64,000 nt of DNA, from NCBI GenBank assembly GCA_948474755.1, contig CAOLHI010001835.1, forward strand, positions 124,001-188,000. The letters run 5' to 3'. Numbering within the stretch: the stretch's first letter is position 1; the number at the start of each line of letters is the position of its first letter. Made by a program: the position numbers and the translations under genes. The notes below the pieces were generated by a model. It had not been told where the DNA came from. It searched no databases and saw nothing but the letters and a program-made list of their open reading frames with translations. This stretch comes from Ctenosaura bakeri (taxonomy: Eukaryota > Chordata > Lepidosauria > Squamata > Iguanidae). Below are positions 20,767-32,467 of this stretch, one piece after another.

Positions 20767-21424
20767 TTTTTGTTTTTTTCTTTTTTAAATAATTTTATTA
20801 GTTAAGTAAACATAAAATACATAAAACGTGAGACAAACACTTATATACATAAATACAAGACAAGTGCCCCTATACATTAGAAAACCCTTCCACCCCCTAC
20901 CCCCACCTAACCTAACAACCCCAACTAGGAACTACTCAAACCACCTCAGACTCAGTACAATACTAAACAATCCAATACAGTACAAGACAACAAAAAGCAG
21001 TTTCCTTTTCTTATACTTTTCTATACCCCCCACCCCACCCCTCGTTGCTTCCTTATCTGTATATTCCTTATCTGTATATTCCATCTAAATTGTTCAAGCA
21101 TGACAGATAACTAATCTAAATAACTTATAGCGTCTGTGAGAATTATCCATAAAATTCATATGTATATCTGATATATATGTCTATTGTCCATGCTAACCTT
21201 TTAGCAAAACACGGGTAATTCCGCACTTATTTGCTTAACCAAGAAGTCACGCTTATTTCCTAAGAACACCCTCGTTTACCATTAATCTTTCCTGCTACCT
21301 TTTCATCTTCAGGCCAAACCCGTCCATATCTCCTACAAGGAAAAAGGCCATTAATGTTCCATATTTATCCAATAAAAAATACCGCATCCTTCCCCCATTT
21401 TTCAATCCAAATAGGCGAAACGAT
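20767..21424 (-). mobile_element. L1-like retroposon with 17-bp target duplication
   Basis: The insert begins with a T-rich run (A-tail of a minus-strand element). It is flanked by a perfect 17-bp duplication, TGCAGTCATTTCATTTG, at 20750-20766 and 21425-21441. The paralogous flank at about 62668 (TGCAGTCATTTAATATG) lacks it and serves as an empty site. Confidence 0.8.
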
Positions 21425-21712
21425 TGCAGTCATTTCATTTGTAATCTAGTTACAAATAATTTATTTTTTTAACTTTTGTATTTCCTTTTAAATTTTTTTT
21501 TTTTAAATCATTGAAAACTTCTTTGAGTCCCAATCAGGAAAAAAGAGGGGTATAAACAAAGGTAAAAATAATAATTAAAACACTTTTAGAGTATTCAGTT
21601 TTTTTGTTGTTTTAATAATATTCCTTCCTTTTTTTCAATTGTTCTGCCGTTTGATAGTATGCTACCCAGAGATTTCACAATATGGGGCTGGATAAAAATA
21701 ATGTGGGAGACA
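21425..21712. other. Unassigned AT-rich flank of the duplicated unit
   Basis: Continuation of the flank interrupted by the L1-like insertion. No gene seen. Confidence 0.35.
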
Positions 21713-21905
21713 TTGTGGTGTAGTATTTAAGCGTTGGGCTACAACCCTGGAGATCAGGAATCCATTTCCCGCTTAGCCGTGGAAACCCATTTGGTGATCT
21801 TGGGTGTGTCACACACTCTCAGCCCCAGAAAACCCTGTAATAGGTTCGCCTTGGGTTCACCGTAAGTTGGAAATAACTTGAATGCACACAGCAATAACAA
21901 TTGTT
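21713..21905 (+). repeat. Sauria-type SINE
   Basis: tRNA-like head (GTGTAGTATTTAAGCGTTGG, GAGATCAGGAATCCA), body (ACACTCTCAGCCCCAG) and BovB-like tail (ACCGTAAGTTGGAAATAACT, then TGAATGCACACAGCAATAAC). Such SINEs use BovB machinery; a BovB fragment is at 39020. Confidence 0.75.
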
Positions 21906-21924
21906 GCTGCAACTTGCAGAGACT

Positions 21925-22082
21925 CTCTCTGCAAGAAATCTAAGGTACTACACTTAGGCAGGAAAAAAAAAAAAGAAATTTCAGAAATAGGATGGGTGAA
22001 ACCTGGCTTGACCACAGTTTATGTGAAAGGAATCTAGGTCCGAGCAGACTGCAAGCTGAACACGAGCCAGCAGTGTGATATG
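21925..22082 (+). mobile_element. Short CR1 fragment
   Basis: Encodes a decayed LHLGRK...KLNTSQQCD stretch of CR1. It is cut at its right end by the LTR at 22083. Confidence 0.7.
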
Positions 22083-22976
22083 TGTTACCCTGATTTCTGG
22101 GGGTCCCACGAGGGACACCCAAGTGCGCTCCAAATTACAAGGTGGGAATTAGTCAAAAGAGCACAAGCTAGCAATGTGAGAGGCAGGGCAACGGAGCGAG
22201 ATCTTTTACCCAATGTCTATGGGGTCAGGCCGAGTCAAGGAGCAAACAGAAGTAAATAATAATTGTTGTTTTATTAAAATACAATCGAACAAGTGTATGC
22301 AACACACACAGATAACTACAGAAATAAAGGTTGGAGTTGGATAGAGGGATTTTTAGAGGTTTTTGGTATGGATAATACTACACCTATCCTGAAGCCCAGG
22401 TAGTCTGAAGATGAAGTTCGTGGATATGAAGTTTCTCAGTACATGGGACTGAGGGGAAGGCTCGCCAAGCAAAACGACAGCAAGGCGGGATGGAAGTCGA
22501 GAGCGATCCAAGAAAGCTCTCAAAGTCAGGGGTTTTTATAGGGGAAAATGTGGCCATAGGCTAGTCTGTACTTGGGGAAAACAATGAGTTTCAGGCTGGA
22601 GACAAAGCGTCCGAAAGGTCAGAATTTAGCATGATTAAGTCTGAATTGTCAATGGAGTAGCCAGTATGCAGATGCGCAGTGCTCGACAGATGAGTATTTG
22701 GCTTGTCAAACTGCCTGCTTGAGGCAGGGAGTTCTTTGTAAGTATCATGCATACATAATAGGGTACTTGCCTTGAGGTCTCCTGAAGCGGCGGGACGGCT
22801 CTTTCTGGCCTGCTTGTATTTGTGTGGAATATTACAGCGATTAGCGGTTGTGCCTGTCTGAGAGCTTGTCCGGGGGCCTCGCAGCACGTGGAGAGGAATA
22901 GGTAAAGAAGGCCAAATTATTGATGTCAAAGTGATATCTAATATCCCTCAAGTCCGGGCTAGAAACTGCAGTAACA
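22083..22976 (-). mobile_element. Solo LTR, family B (TGTTAC...GTAACA)
   Basis: The 894-bp LTR on the minus strand has inverted termini TGTTAC/GTAACA, a TATA box (CCCTATAAAAACCCC) and a polyadenylation signal (TTTTAATAAAACA). TATG lies on both sides. It is collinear with the plus-strand copy at 56149. No internal retroviral region is present. Confidence 0.8.
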
Positions 22977-23330
22977 TATGGGTCGCCGTAAGTTGGAAAC
23001 TTGAAGGCACACAACAAAATTAATGTTAATGTGTTATCCTCTAAGTTGAAGCCATATAAGTGTTTCCACTCTGAATCCAGAAATTTCCAGAATTCTTCCC
23101 TTTTCTCTAAAGCACCTCTTGTGTTGCTGTTATCAACTCCTTTCCAATTTATGGTGACCCAAAGGCAAACCTTTCATAGATCTTTCTTGGCCAGATTTAT
23201 TTAGACAAGGTTTGCCTTCATTACTTTACTCTGAAGTTGACAGAGCCTAAGGTTTTCATGGCCAAACAGGGATTCTTACCCTGGTCTGCAGAGTCATAGC
23301 CCGACACCCACAGGTTCTCAAAGCAGTTGT
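22977..23330. repeat. SINE fragments
   Basis: 22980-23020 is a Sauria-type SINE tail (GTCGCCGTAAGTTGG, GGCACACAACAAAA). 23120-23330 is a minus-oriented, diverged SINE body (AATTTATGGTGACCC, CTTGGCCAGATTTATT). Confidence 0.6.
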
Positions 23331-23599
23331 ACTACAGAGCTGTTCAGAATCTGCAGTGTCTGTCTGGAGATCCCACACTCATTTGGAAGCTTTCCCATCC
23401 CCACAGACAGTCTGATGAAGCCATTTATATATTTCTGTGACTCGACTGTTTGGGGGAGAATCTGGGTTTGTACCAAAGACTTCAAGCTGGGTGACGGAAA
23501 GAAGAACTTCACCTTTTAATGTGAGATAGTTAGCAAAGATTTGTGTGCTTTAGTGCAGTATGTACAGTTTTTTCCTTCTTTTTTCTTCTGTTGGATGCA
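23331..23599. other. Unassigned stretch
   Basis: No exon or recognised repeat. Confidence 0.3.
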
Positions 23600-24240
23600 C
23601 CTGGGTCTCCATGAGCAAGAGTAAAATTCAAACAGGCAGAGTTCACATCAACACTCCACTTAAACATTATTTGGTATAGCAGTCTCAGTTTATTTACATT
23701 GTAGAATGAGCAGGGTCTCTGCTAGTCTTTTAGTTTATTTATTATACGCAGTCAGAAATATACAAACATACACACTCCCCTTAAGAAGAAACAGAGCTAT
23801 TTTAATGTCTAGGCACACGAGTTTCGCAACACTGCATTACATGCAAGGTATCATACAGTACATTATATTACACTATTTGGCAGGTAAGGAGACACACTTT
23901 CAAAAGAACTAAACTTCTATACCCTCTGCATCTCCTCAGCAGCCATCTCTACAGTGAACATTACCACCTTAAACAATATACATTTGCCATTTATCCACTA
24001 CAGAATATAATCTGATCTGTGTAACATCTCTAAACAGGCATCTGTGGAAGGAATACACAGGCATTGCTATACATTTATAGCAGCATCTGTTATGTATAGA
24101 TGTATAAACACCCACAATAGGTGTGTATTACAATCAATCAACATTACAATGCTGCTTTTCAATGCCAGGTTGGCGAAAAGGAAAACAACTGCTGTTCAGG
24201 ACTTGCTCTCTGATGAACGTGCCAATCGGGGCTGTATTAC
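23600..24240. repeat. Unclassified dispersed repeat, copy 1
   Basis: Collinear over about 500 bp with 37985-38480. Shared blocks are ACATCAACACTCC, CTTTTAG(T/G)(T/C)TATTTATTA and CATGCAAGG/CATGTAAGG. Probably an LTR or other retroelement remnant. Family not recognised. Confidence 0.55.
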
Positions 24241-24365
24241 CAAGAGCTGGCTGAAAATTGGGGTGAGTATAATCTCTCTCAGCTCTGCCTTCCAAGTTTT
24301 CTGTGCAGTAGCAAGTAAGACCTGGGGGGGGGGAGGTAAGGAGATGGATTTACAATGGTCTATCC

Positions 24366-25115
24366 CAGTGGTTCTTAGCCTGGGATCCTGGGACTGTGTG
24401 GCGCTCACACAAGGGGCCCAGAAAGCTCTGCTGCTGGACACCAACAGCAATGGTGCAACAGGGATGCTGTAGCAGGGGGGTGGATGCCAGGGGAGCAGTT
24501 TCAGCAAGCAAGTAATTTCAGCAACTGCATCCACCTGCTATGTGCCTCTGATGAAAGCGATACGGCAGCAGGCATATGTGCACGCCCAAACTATCATTCT
24601 GGAGACCAGGGTTTCTGACTCAGCCATGGAAACCCACTGGGTGACCTCAGGAAAGTCACATTCTCTCAGCCTCAGAGAAGATGACAAATCTTGCCAAGAA
24701 ATTCCCCATGATAGGGTTGCCTTTGGGTCGTCGTATGTCAGTTTTCAAAGAGGAAAGACATGATGACTAGAAAGAACTGCCCCCTGTCAGCAGCACATTA
24801 TTGTTGTGTGTCTTTAAGTCACTTCTGACTTATGACAATCTTAAGAGGAACCTTTCGCAGGGTTGTTTTTTTTATTTTTGCAAGATTTGTTGAGGGGTTG
24901 CCCTCCTCTGAGGCCGAGAGAAAGTGACTTGTCCAAGGTCACCCAGCATCCGAGTGGGGATTTGAATCCTAGTCTCCAGAATTATTTAACAAATAAATAT
25001 TTGAATATTTAAATCTAAATTTAAATATTTAAATCTTGAGTTAAGGCTTAGGAGTCTCCAGCAACAAATTATATTTACAGGGGGTCCCCAGTAAAGAAAA
25101 GGTCAAGAACCACTA
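24366..25115 (+). mobile_element. Composite hAT-like transposon carrying an inverted SINE pair, copy C
   Basis: CAGTGGTTCTTAGCCTGGG start and CAAGAACCACTA end. Flanking 8-mers GTCTATCC and GCCTATCA match at 6 of 8. Plus arm 24590-24731, spacer 24732-24834, minus arm 24835-24985. This copy is uninterrupted and serves as the reference for copies A and B. Confidence 0.85.
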
Positions 25116-25379
25116 GCCTATCATTATTCCATCCCCCTGACCTGGTGCCCTATTCCACAGTCTGCAAGTTTTCAGTGTGTATATCCTAAAGTTGGGTAGC
25201 CAGGACAGAAAAGGGATTCTCTGGGCATCCTGTCCACCCTGCTGTTCAACAGTCTCCCTTCCTGAGCTACCCAGGGTGGTCTTGGGGGTGGTGTTGAAGT
25301 CTCCTTGGCTGCAACTGCCAGGGTGACTCAGGACTTCAAGGCCTCCATGACAACCCATAGGTCTGTCCCAAGTGGTATC
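25116..25379. other. Unassigned stretch
   Basis: No feature recognised. Confidence 0.3.
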
Positions 25380-26522
25380 TGTTGGAAAATCCCCACATTT
25401 TCTGTTCCCACCTTTCTTGTTCTAAGGCAAGTGGGGCTTAGCTAGCATAGACCTTCTTTTTCCTTTGCATATCAAAGCCTTCTCACCTAAAGCCTCACTC
25501 TTGCTCTTTGTGTTAAAAATGCATGCCCATCATAGAATCATAGAAATGTAGAGTTGGAAGAGACCCCAGGGGCCATCCAGTCCAACCCCCTGCCATGCAG
25601 GAACACCCTCAAAGCACTCCCAACAGATGGCCATCCAGCCTCTGCTTAAAAACCCCAAAGAAGGAGACTCCACCACACTCCCAGGCAGTATATTCCACTG
25701 TCGGACAGCCCTGACTGTCAGGAAGTTCTTCCTGAGGTTCAGGTGGAATCTCCTTTCCTGCAGCTTGAATCCATTGCTCCTTGTCCTGGTCTCCGGAGCA
25801 GCAGAAAAACAAGCCCTCTCCCTCCTCCACATGGCATCCCTTCAAATATTTAAACATGGCTATCATGCCTTCTCTTCTGCAGACTAAACATATCCAGCTC
25901 TCTAAGTCTATCCTCATAGGGCATGGCTTCCAGGCCCCTCACCATTTTGGTCACCCTTCTCTGGACTTGCTCCAGCTTGACCATGTCCTTCTTGAATTGG
26001 GGTGTCCAGAACTGGACATAGTATTCAAGATGAGGTCTAAGCAAAGCAGAGAACAGTGAAACTAGTACCTCCCTCAATCTAGACTCCTGCTATGGTATGC
26101 AGGAGACCAGACCACGGGACCCAGGATAGACCTTAGGGTCATTGGCCTTACATAAAAGACCACACTTCTCTCTCTCTTTGTCTTTTGGCTTCTACTTCCA
26201 TCCCTCTATGTGTCACCTCTCCACCAATATGGTGAGTTAAGAATGAAGCTACTATCTTACCCAATCTTTTTGTTTTATCTAGTTAGGATCTAGGCTCTCC
26301 AATGGATATGCAATTGAAAAATTAATTAGGAAACTTTTCATAAATTTGTAACCTGAAACTACCTGCCTTTTCGCTAAGTCTATCTCAGTTTAGGGAAGCC
26401 ACACAGAGATTGGGACATGCTTTTTCTGTTACTCTGCTAAAAGAAGGCTGATTCCTAACAGTTTTAGCTTTCATAGAATTTCCCCAAAGAGCTAGCACCC
26501 TGGGACACTCTAATGCCTAACA
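25380..26522 (+). mobile_element. Solo LTR, family A, split by a CR1
   Basis: TGTTGGAAAATCCCC start, CTAATGCCTAACA end. The interior ACTAGATCCTAACTA-like block (here TAGTTAGGATCTAGG) is shared with the other family A copies. A minus-strand CR1 (25530-26095) is inserted inside. Confidence 0.75.
25530..26095 (-). mobile_element. CR1 3' fragment
   Basis: Minus-strand reading gives [33 protein letters not shown] and the CR1 3' end (CATAGAATCATAGAAATG on the plus strand). It carries frame breaks. Confidence 0.85.
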
Positions 26523-26644
26523 TTACCTGGCCCTATTCATGCTGCTGGGTACACCCCGGACCTTGTTTTATCTGCCAAGTAGGGTGATGGTGTTCTTGGT
26601 ATGGACGAACTTTCTGCAGCTCCACTGTAACAGACAGATCACTA

Positions 26645-27267
26645 CAGTGGCTCCTCAAATTAACATTCACAAAAGTAACAAGAAAAACACAAGTAACTCC
26701 CCCTCATCTGACTGAGCTCTTCCCCTCCTATTCCCTTATGGGGCTCCCCACATTCCCTTGCCTTTTCTTCTTTCCCTGGGCCCATGTGCCTTCCCAGTAT
26801 GCACTCAAGCAAAAGGCAAGGGAATGAGAGGGGGCAGAGACGATGTGTACATGCCTTCCTCCCAATTCCCTTCCCTTTTCGCTGGGTGTGCATGCCCTCC
26901 TCCCATGCACCTGGGCAAAAAGGCAAGCAAACAGGAGGCAGCTCCACACACAGAGAAGGCACACATTTGCCTCCACGCATTCTTTTGCCTTTTCCCCGGG
27001 GCGTGCATGCCTTCCTTCCACACACCCAGACAGACAAATGAATGGAAGGGGGAGAATGGGTGGGAAGGCTTGCATGTGCCAATCTTATCTGAGAACAGGG
27101 CTCCCCCTCCTACTTGCTTGCTTTTTGCCTAGGTGTGTGGAAGGAAGGCACATGCGCTTGGACAAAAGGCAAGGGGAAGAGAGGGGGAGAATGGGAGAAG
27201 ACAAGTGGGTGTCTCGCAAATAATCAAATTAGCAAAGGTCAAATCGGTGAATGTGGAGGGAGGACTG
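26645..27267 (-). mobile_element. Tigger-like element with TA flanks
   Basis: Both sides carry TA. The ends are CAGTGGCTCCTCAAATT and GAATGTGGAGGGAGGACTG. The interior is strand-biased, with repeated purine-rich words (GGAAGGCA, GGGAGAATGGG). No transposase. The long open frames inside are a by-product of this composition. Confidence 0.65.
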
Positions 27268-27536
27268 TACCTAGTCAAACTGAGACTCGATTTATTTCCA
27301 TTTAATTCAATAAATTGAACTTCTGCAAGGTGTGGGTGTCAAATGAAGATGGCCCTCTCCAGGAGGCTGATCAATCTGCATATATCCTAATGGCTTTGGG
27401 AGATTTTTCCTTGGCAGGTGATTCTGTCTTAACCTCTGGAATGGCCTACGTAGGGAGCTGACATGACAAAGAAACTCACTTTCTTTTTGAGTGGTTCTAA
27501 CCATTCTATGTCCCAGAAAGTTGCCCTCTTTGCAAC
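27268..27536. other. Unassigned stretch
   Basis: Short spacer between two Tigger-like elements. Nothing recognised. Confidence 0.3.
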
Positions 27537-28152
27537 CAGTCCTCCCTCCACATTCGTGGGTTTGACCTTCCGAATTTGATTCACAAGGAGTGTGTGTATC
27601 TCTCCCTATTCCTCTCACCCCGTCCCTTGCCTTTTGCCCTGATGCACACGCCTTCCTTCTCCATACCCAGGAAAGGGAAGGGAGAGCACCACATGTGGAG
27701 AAGGAAATTGCTCACACCATCTCCTCATTCCCTTGCCTTTTGCCTGGGTGTAGAGAATGCATGCTGGGACAAAAGTCGAATGCATGGGTGGGGAGAAGCA
27801 TGGGTGCCTCACCCTCCATTTCTTGGTCTTTTGGTCAGGTGCATGTGCCTTCCTTCTCCACGCTAAGGCTAAATGCAAGGGAATGGAAGCAGGGAGCACA
27901 ACGCACAGAGAACAAAGGTGCATGCATATCTTCCTCCCTCAGTTCTCTTCCCTTTTGCCTGGGTATGGAGAACATCTGCCAAGGAAAAAGGTAAATGAAT
28001 GTGAGGGGGAGCACCACGTGTGGTGAAGGTGCACATGTGCCTCCCCCATTCCTTGCCTTTTGCCCCAGTAGGAAGAACAAAGGTGTGCACACCAGGACAA
28101 AAGGCAAGGGAATGGGATGGGGAGCATGGGAGGGAGTTATTTGAAGTTTTTC

Positions 28153-28905
28153 TGTTGGAAAATAGAGCATTCCCTCTTCCCCACCTCTTTAGCTAGGACA
28201 GGGTTAATTTCTTTTCTGGCCTCTCAACTGTTAAGTCTATGTATATATTTAAAATTATTGGCTGTGGCATCCAGACTTTACACTCTGCTGTCTTGTGATT
28301 GCCTTAGCTTGGCAGGCCATGCCTCTCACTCTCTGACTAAGAACACTCTGTTCTCCTTTGCACACACGCACTAAGGCCATTTCCGCACTAGACTGTTCGA
28401 GCGCTATTATTCCACTTTCAACATCCTATGGAATCGTGGGGTTTGGAAACTGCAAACCCCACGATTCCATAGGATGTTGAAAGTAGAATAATAGCTCTAG
28501 AACAGTCTAGTGCAGAAATGGCCCATGCTAACTGCTCTTCTAACTGTCAACCACTCTCTACTAACTAGATATCATTTGTAACTTCTCCACTATGCTTAAG
28601 CAAACCTCTCGACTAATAAGTCGAGGAGTTTAAATGAGGACATTATTTTTTTTCCTTAAATTCTTTACTTAAATAGTTAGGATCAAGTTTCTTCAATGGA
28701 TGTGTAATCATAAAGTTTGTTAGTAAACGTTTTAAATTTGAAATCTGCTGTCTGCTTCAAGTCAGCCACCGTTTTAAGAAGCCACAATGAAATTGGGAAA
28801 TGCTTTTCCTCTGCAACTCTGCTGATATAAAGCTAATTCTTAACAGTTTTAATTTTGTAGACTCCCCACAGGACTAATACCCTGAATAACTATCAACTCC
28901 CAACG
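28153..28905 (+). mobile_element. Solo LTR, family A, with nested MITE
   Basis: TGTTGGAAAATAGAGC start, AACTCCCAACG end, and a perfect 5-bp duplication TTTTC on both sides. A foldback MITE (28375-28523) is nested inside. Confidence 0.8.
28375..28523. mobile_element. Foldback MITE, short
   Basis: GGCCATTTCCGCACTAGACT and its mirror form a nearly perfect hairpin joined at GTTTGGAAACTGC. Confidence 0.9.
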
Positions 28906-28964
28906 TTTTCCACTTCCATGAGGTTTCTGTGCCCTGAACTCTTGTGAAAGTAGAAGGGGAACTG

Positions 28965-29479
28965 TACTGCTGCACTCAGCTTTGAACCTGGAAGTTTCTG
29001 CAGTGTTTTTGCACACTCCAAAAGCTTGTGTGTCAGCTGTATCCATTCCTTGAGACACTGGATCTGGCACTGGTGATACATGCCTTAGTTATATCCCTCT
29101 TAGATTACTATAGGAAGCCCTTACCTTTTGACGCCCTATTTTCTGATGACACACTGTTTTGACACTTCCAAATTAAGGACAATTCCATTAATTCAATGGG
29201 GGTTCCACTCTTTAATCAGTTCTTCTTGCCTACAGAGACTTGCTTGCAAAGTGAGCTGAAGGGGGGAAAGGTGCTAAGCCAGCTAAGACACTTTGCAAGC
29301 AGTGTGCACAGTCAGTAATAACTGAACCCCAGGAAGTTCTTCATGGTCCCTACGGTACAGTACATGAGTTCTGCATTTCAATCAATTCTGTTCTCTGACA
29401 GTGGTCTGGTTCCTAACCTGTCAGATAAGTGGGGGAAGCCTTTATAACATGCTCTACATGGGGGCCGCCTTTGAAGAGT
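28965..29479. other. Unassigned stretch
   Basis: No exon or recognised repeat in this interval. Confidence 0.3.
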
Positions 29480-29890
29480 GTTTGGAAACTTCAGCTAGGT
29501 CTAAGCGTGGCAGCCAAAGCATTAACTGGTACAGGCTATGTGGATCAAACTTCTCTTTTGATATGACAGCTCCATAGGCTGCCAGTTTGTTTCTAGGCAC
29601 AAGCCAAAGTACTGGTTATGATCTAGAAAGCCTTACATGGCTCAAGTCCATACCTGGCAGAATGTATCTCCCCCTATGAGCCTGCCCAGACCCTACAATC
29701 ATCAGAAAAGAGTCTTCTCTCAGTCCAACCACCCTCACAAGCACAATTGGTGGGACTGTGAGAGAGGGCCTTCTCAGTGGCTGCCCCTAAACTCTGGAAC
29801 TGTCTTCCTGGGGAGGCGAGAATGGCCTGCTCCTTAATGTTCTTCCACTTTCAGTCAAAAGCCTTTTCATTCCAACATGCTTTTTAAAAT
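29480..29890 (+). mobile_element. L2-like LINE 3' fragment
   Basis: In shifting frames it encodes AQAKVLVMI-KALHGSS, then ERAFSVAAPKLWNCLPGEAR, which is the C-terminal motif of L2-type LINE polyproteins. Decayed. Confidence 0.6.
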
Positions 29891-29904
29891 ATAGTTTTAA
29901 AAGA

Positions 29905-30230
29905 ACAGAATCACCAATAGGTCGAAGACACCCAACTCCTCTCTTGCCTTTCCACCAGATTCCAAGGAAGTTGCTTCTGCACTAAACCAGTATCTGCTGT
30001 CAGTAATTAAATGGATAAGAGTGAAGAGACTGAAACTTAATCCAGACAAGACAAGAGGCGCTCCTGGTCAGCTACAAGGTAGATCAGGGAAGAGGAATTC
30101 AGTCTGTGCTGAATTCAGTCCCCCTGAAATGGCAGGTTCATACCTTGGGCATATTCTTGGACTCAGAACTGTATACTCAATGTCACTTTGCATCAGGAAA
30201 GAGATCAAAGGGGGGGGGATGAAACAGCAA
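29905..30230 (+). mobile_element. L2-like LINE reverse transcriptase fragment
   Basis: A decayed TQL-type stretch, then RVKRLKLNPDKT and a SYLGHILGLRT-like stretch match the reverse transcriptase region of L2-type LINEs. It lies after the 3' fragment although it should precede it, so two insertions or a rearrangement are involved. Confidence 0.55.
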
Positions 30231-30589
30231 GGTTGTGTTATGAGGAACGGCTATGCATAAGACAAGGAGAGAGGAACATGTCCTGACTCCCATGGTGAAA
30301 GATATTTAAATAACTGTAAGTCTGGGGAAATGTTGGTGCCAATAAGTGACTTGACATGTACGGCTTCAGTCAATCTCTGATATGTGCACCAAAATTTGTA
30401 TGAAAGGGTATAAAACCTGTAACCAACCCAGATGCTTCAGTCTCAAGTCTGGCTTGCTTTTCTTAATGAATGCTTCTGTTTGAAACCCTGAGTGAAGTTT
30501 TTAGAGAGGAAATTAGGCAGGACATGACAATGGGTGGCACACATCTGCATTTCAGATTTAGATTGTCATGCTTGCCCCAGCACAAAGAA

Positions 30590-30820
30590 AACAAACCATT
30601 TCTCCATCTCTTTCCCTTCCACTTCAGGATGCCTGTTTCCCTCTTTTGCATTCCTCTTTAATTGTTCTCCATTGCCAGCTCATCAATCACTTCCCAGCTA
30701 TACTCCAGGTTTTCCAAGAACAAAGCCATGTGATGCATTTCCTCCAATCCTAATCTTTCTCCTTACTTCAGAAGACAGGATCGCAATTCAAGATGTTCTT
30801 AACAGATTGTTGAGCTAACA
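30590..30820 (-). other. Conserved 3' flank of gene A (paralogue at 63560)
   Basis: Shares CCCAGCTAT(A/T)C, AACAAAG(C/T)CA and TTTCCTCCA(A/G)TCCTAATC with 63560-63760, far from any shared repeat boundary. It lies 1.6 kb beyond the gene A stop, so it may be 3'UTR or flank duplicated with the genes. I saw no clear polyadenylation signal. Confidence 0.45.
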
Positions 30821-31055
30821 AAATGAATTTCAAGTCCAATTCTTAGATGATGCCAAACTGGAAGGAGTTGCCCTCAGAAGACAGAATGGATATATCACCT
30901 TCACAATTCTGTTCAATTATTTGAAAATTAAAAACCAGCCATTTAAATTTTTAATTGAATTTCACAACTTTCTTAAAACGATCAGCAAAAGTTATTATTA
31001 TGAACATTAATCATACAACTTCTAATCATAAACTATGAATTTGTTAGTAGTAATA

Positions 31056-31440
31056 CAATCAGACCTCCACATTTGCAGGTTTCACTTTTACAGGTTTGAT
31101 TATTCAGGGATTATTTGCTGTCACCTCCGCTGCTGCCCTATGCCATTTTTAACAGGGACTGCAAGCCTTGTGAGACCGAGGAACTGCCAACGAGGCTTGT
31201 AAGTCCCTATTAAAAATGGTGCGGGGCAACAGTGGTGGTGGCAGTAAGCCCCACCACCTACCCATTTTTACCTTGTGAAGGAACTCCAGTGCCTCAAATG
31301 AATCCATGCTGGGTTGAATGTGATAATCATATCTTTTTGTGTGTTAAATATGGTTTGAGAGGGCCTGAAGTTATTCATGATTTTTCCATTTTCACAGGGG
31401 TCCTGTGCCCTTAACCCTAGTGAATGTGGAGGGATGACTG
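31056..31440 (+). mobile_element. Tigger-like element
   Basis: Ends CAATCAGACCTCCACATTTG and GAATGTGGAGGGATGACTG are inverted and flanked by TA. Non-coding, 385 bp. Confidence 0.7.
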
Positions 31441-31451
31441 TAATAGGAGAC

Positions 31452-32165
31452 AACCTGATCTTTGTATTCTACAGACGGTATATATGAAAGGCATGTTCTT
31501 TTTCGCTCCTTCAAAAAATCTCAAGGCCTTGCCTCTCTTTTGGAAACAGTTATATGTGAGCACAATCTAAAGGCCTTAGTAGATGACAAATGTTACATAA
31601 ATCAGCAGTGTGACAGCAGCTGCAAAAGGGCCAGTCCAATGTTAGGCATGAGTATAGTATGCAGATCAAGGGAAGTAATAGTACAAGTTTGTTCTGCTTA
31701 GGTCAGGACCCACCTGGCATACTCCTGTCCAGTTTGGGTGTCACAGTTTAAGAAGGCAATTGACAAGCTGGAACATGTCAAGAGAAGAGGAACCAAGATG
31801 GTAACATTTCTGGAAAATAATCTCAGTTGCAGAAATTGTATCTGGAGAAGACAGAGTGGTGACATGACAATCCTATTTAAACACCTGAAGGAACATCATG
31901 TGAAAGACGAAGTAGCCTTGCTTTCTTCTGTTTTAGACAACAGGATCTGAACCAATGGATTCACATTACAAAAAAGGAGATTCCAGCAAAACATTAGGAA
32001 GAACTCAGTGGTATGAACTATTTATCAGTGGAACAGACTTTCTTAGAAAGTGGTATATTCTCTTATAGTGGAGGTTTTTAAACACATAGCTGCACATTCC
32101 TCCACTGGCGGGGCATAGCATTAGATGGCCCTTGGGTTCTATTTAGACCTATGATTCCTTTGCAT
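31452..32165 (+). mobile_element. Old, strongly diverged CR1
   Basis: Encodes remnants aligned with CR1: QQCDSSCKRASPMLG, SREVIVQVCSA, and FKKAIDKLEHVKRRGTKMV. Much more diverged than the other CR1 copies. Confidence 0.75.
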
Positions 32166-32235
32166 ATTCTCTGATGAATCCAAAATTCTGGACTTGAAAG
32201 CGAAGCAATTCCCACACTCCAATTTTTAATGCTTT

Positions 32236-32467
32236 TTCACCTGTGTACTGTCTTGTGCTTCACAAAGCATGAACTGTGAGCAAAACATTCCTGACACTCC
32301 TGGCATTTATATGGTTTCTCTCCTCTGCGGAGGCTCACAAGCCTTGAATTTGCAGAAAAAACATTTCTTCTACTCTCAAGGTTTATATTCTTTCTCTCCT
32401 GTGCGAAGTCTCTTGTGCTTCACAGGGCACAAACACTGGGCAAAATATTGTTCACATTAATGCATTT
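32236..32467 (-). pseudogene. Decayed zinc fingers downstream of the gene A stop
   Basis: About three more finger units follow the stop on the minus strand. The first reads QYFAQCLCPVKHKRLRTGER after a frameshift. The second is broken (KCFFCKFKA.CEPP). The third reads [20 protein letters not shown] then VKHKTVH. They are collinear with the 84-bp repeat of the array, so the ancestral array had at least 27 fingers. Confidence 0.8.

Larger units (their letters stand above)
27537..28964 (+). mobile_element. Tigger-like element split by an LTR
   Basis: Starts CAGTCCTCCCTCCACATTCG and ends GTAGAAGGGGAACTG. The interior has the same purine/pyrimidine words as 26645-27267. A family A LTR (28153-28905) with TTTTC on both sides lies near the right end. 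Confidence 0.65.

Noticed and set aside
26660..28170. Cluster of overlapping open frames on both strands
   Set aside because: Caused by the purine/pyrimidine-biased interior of two Tigger-like elements; no domains, and frames overlap on both strands.
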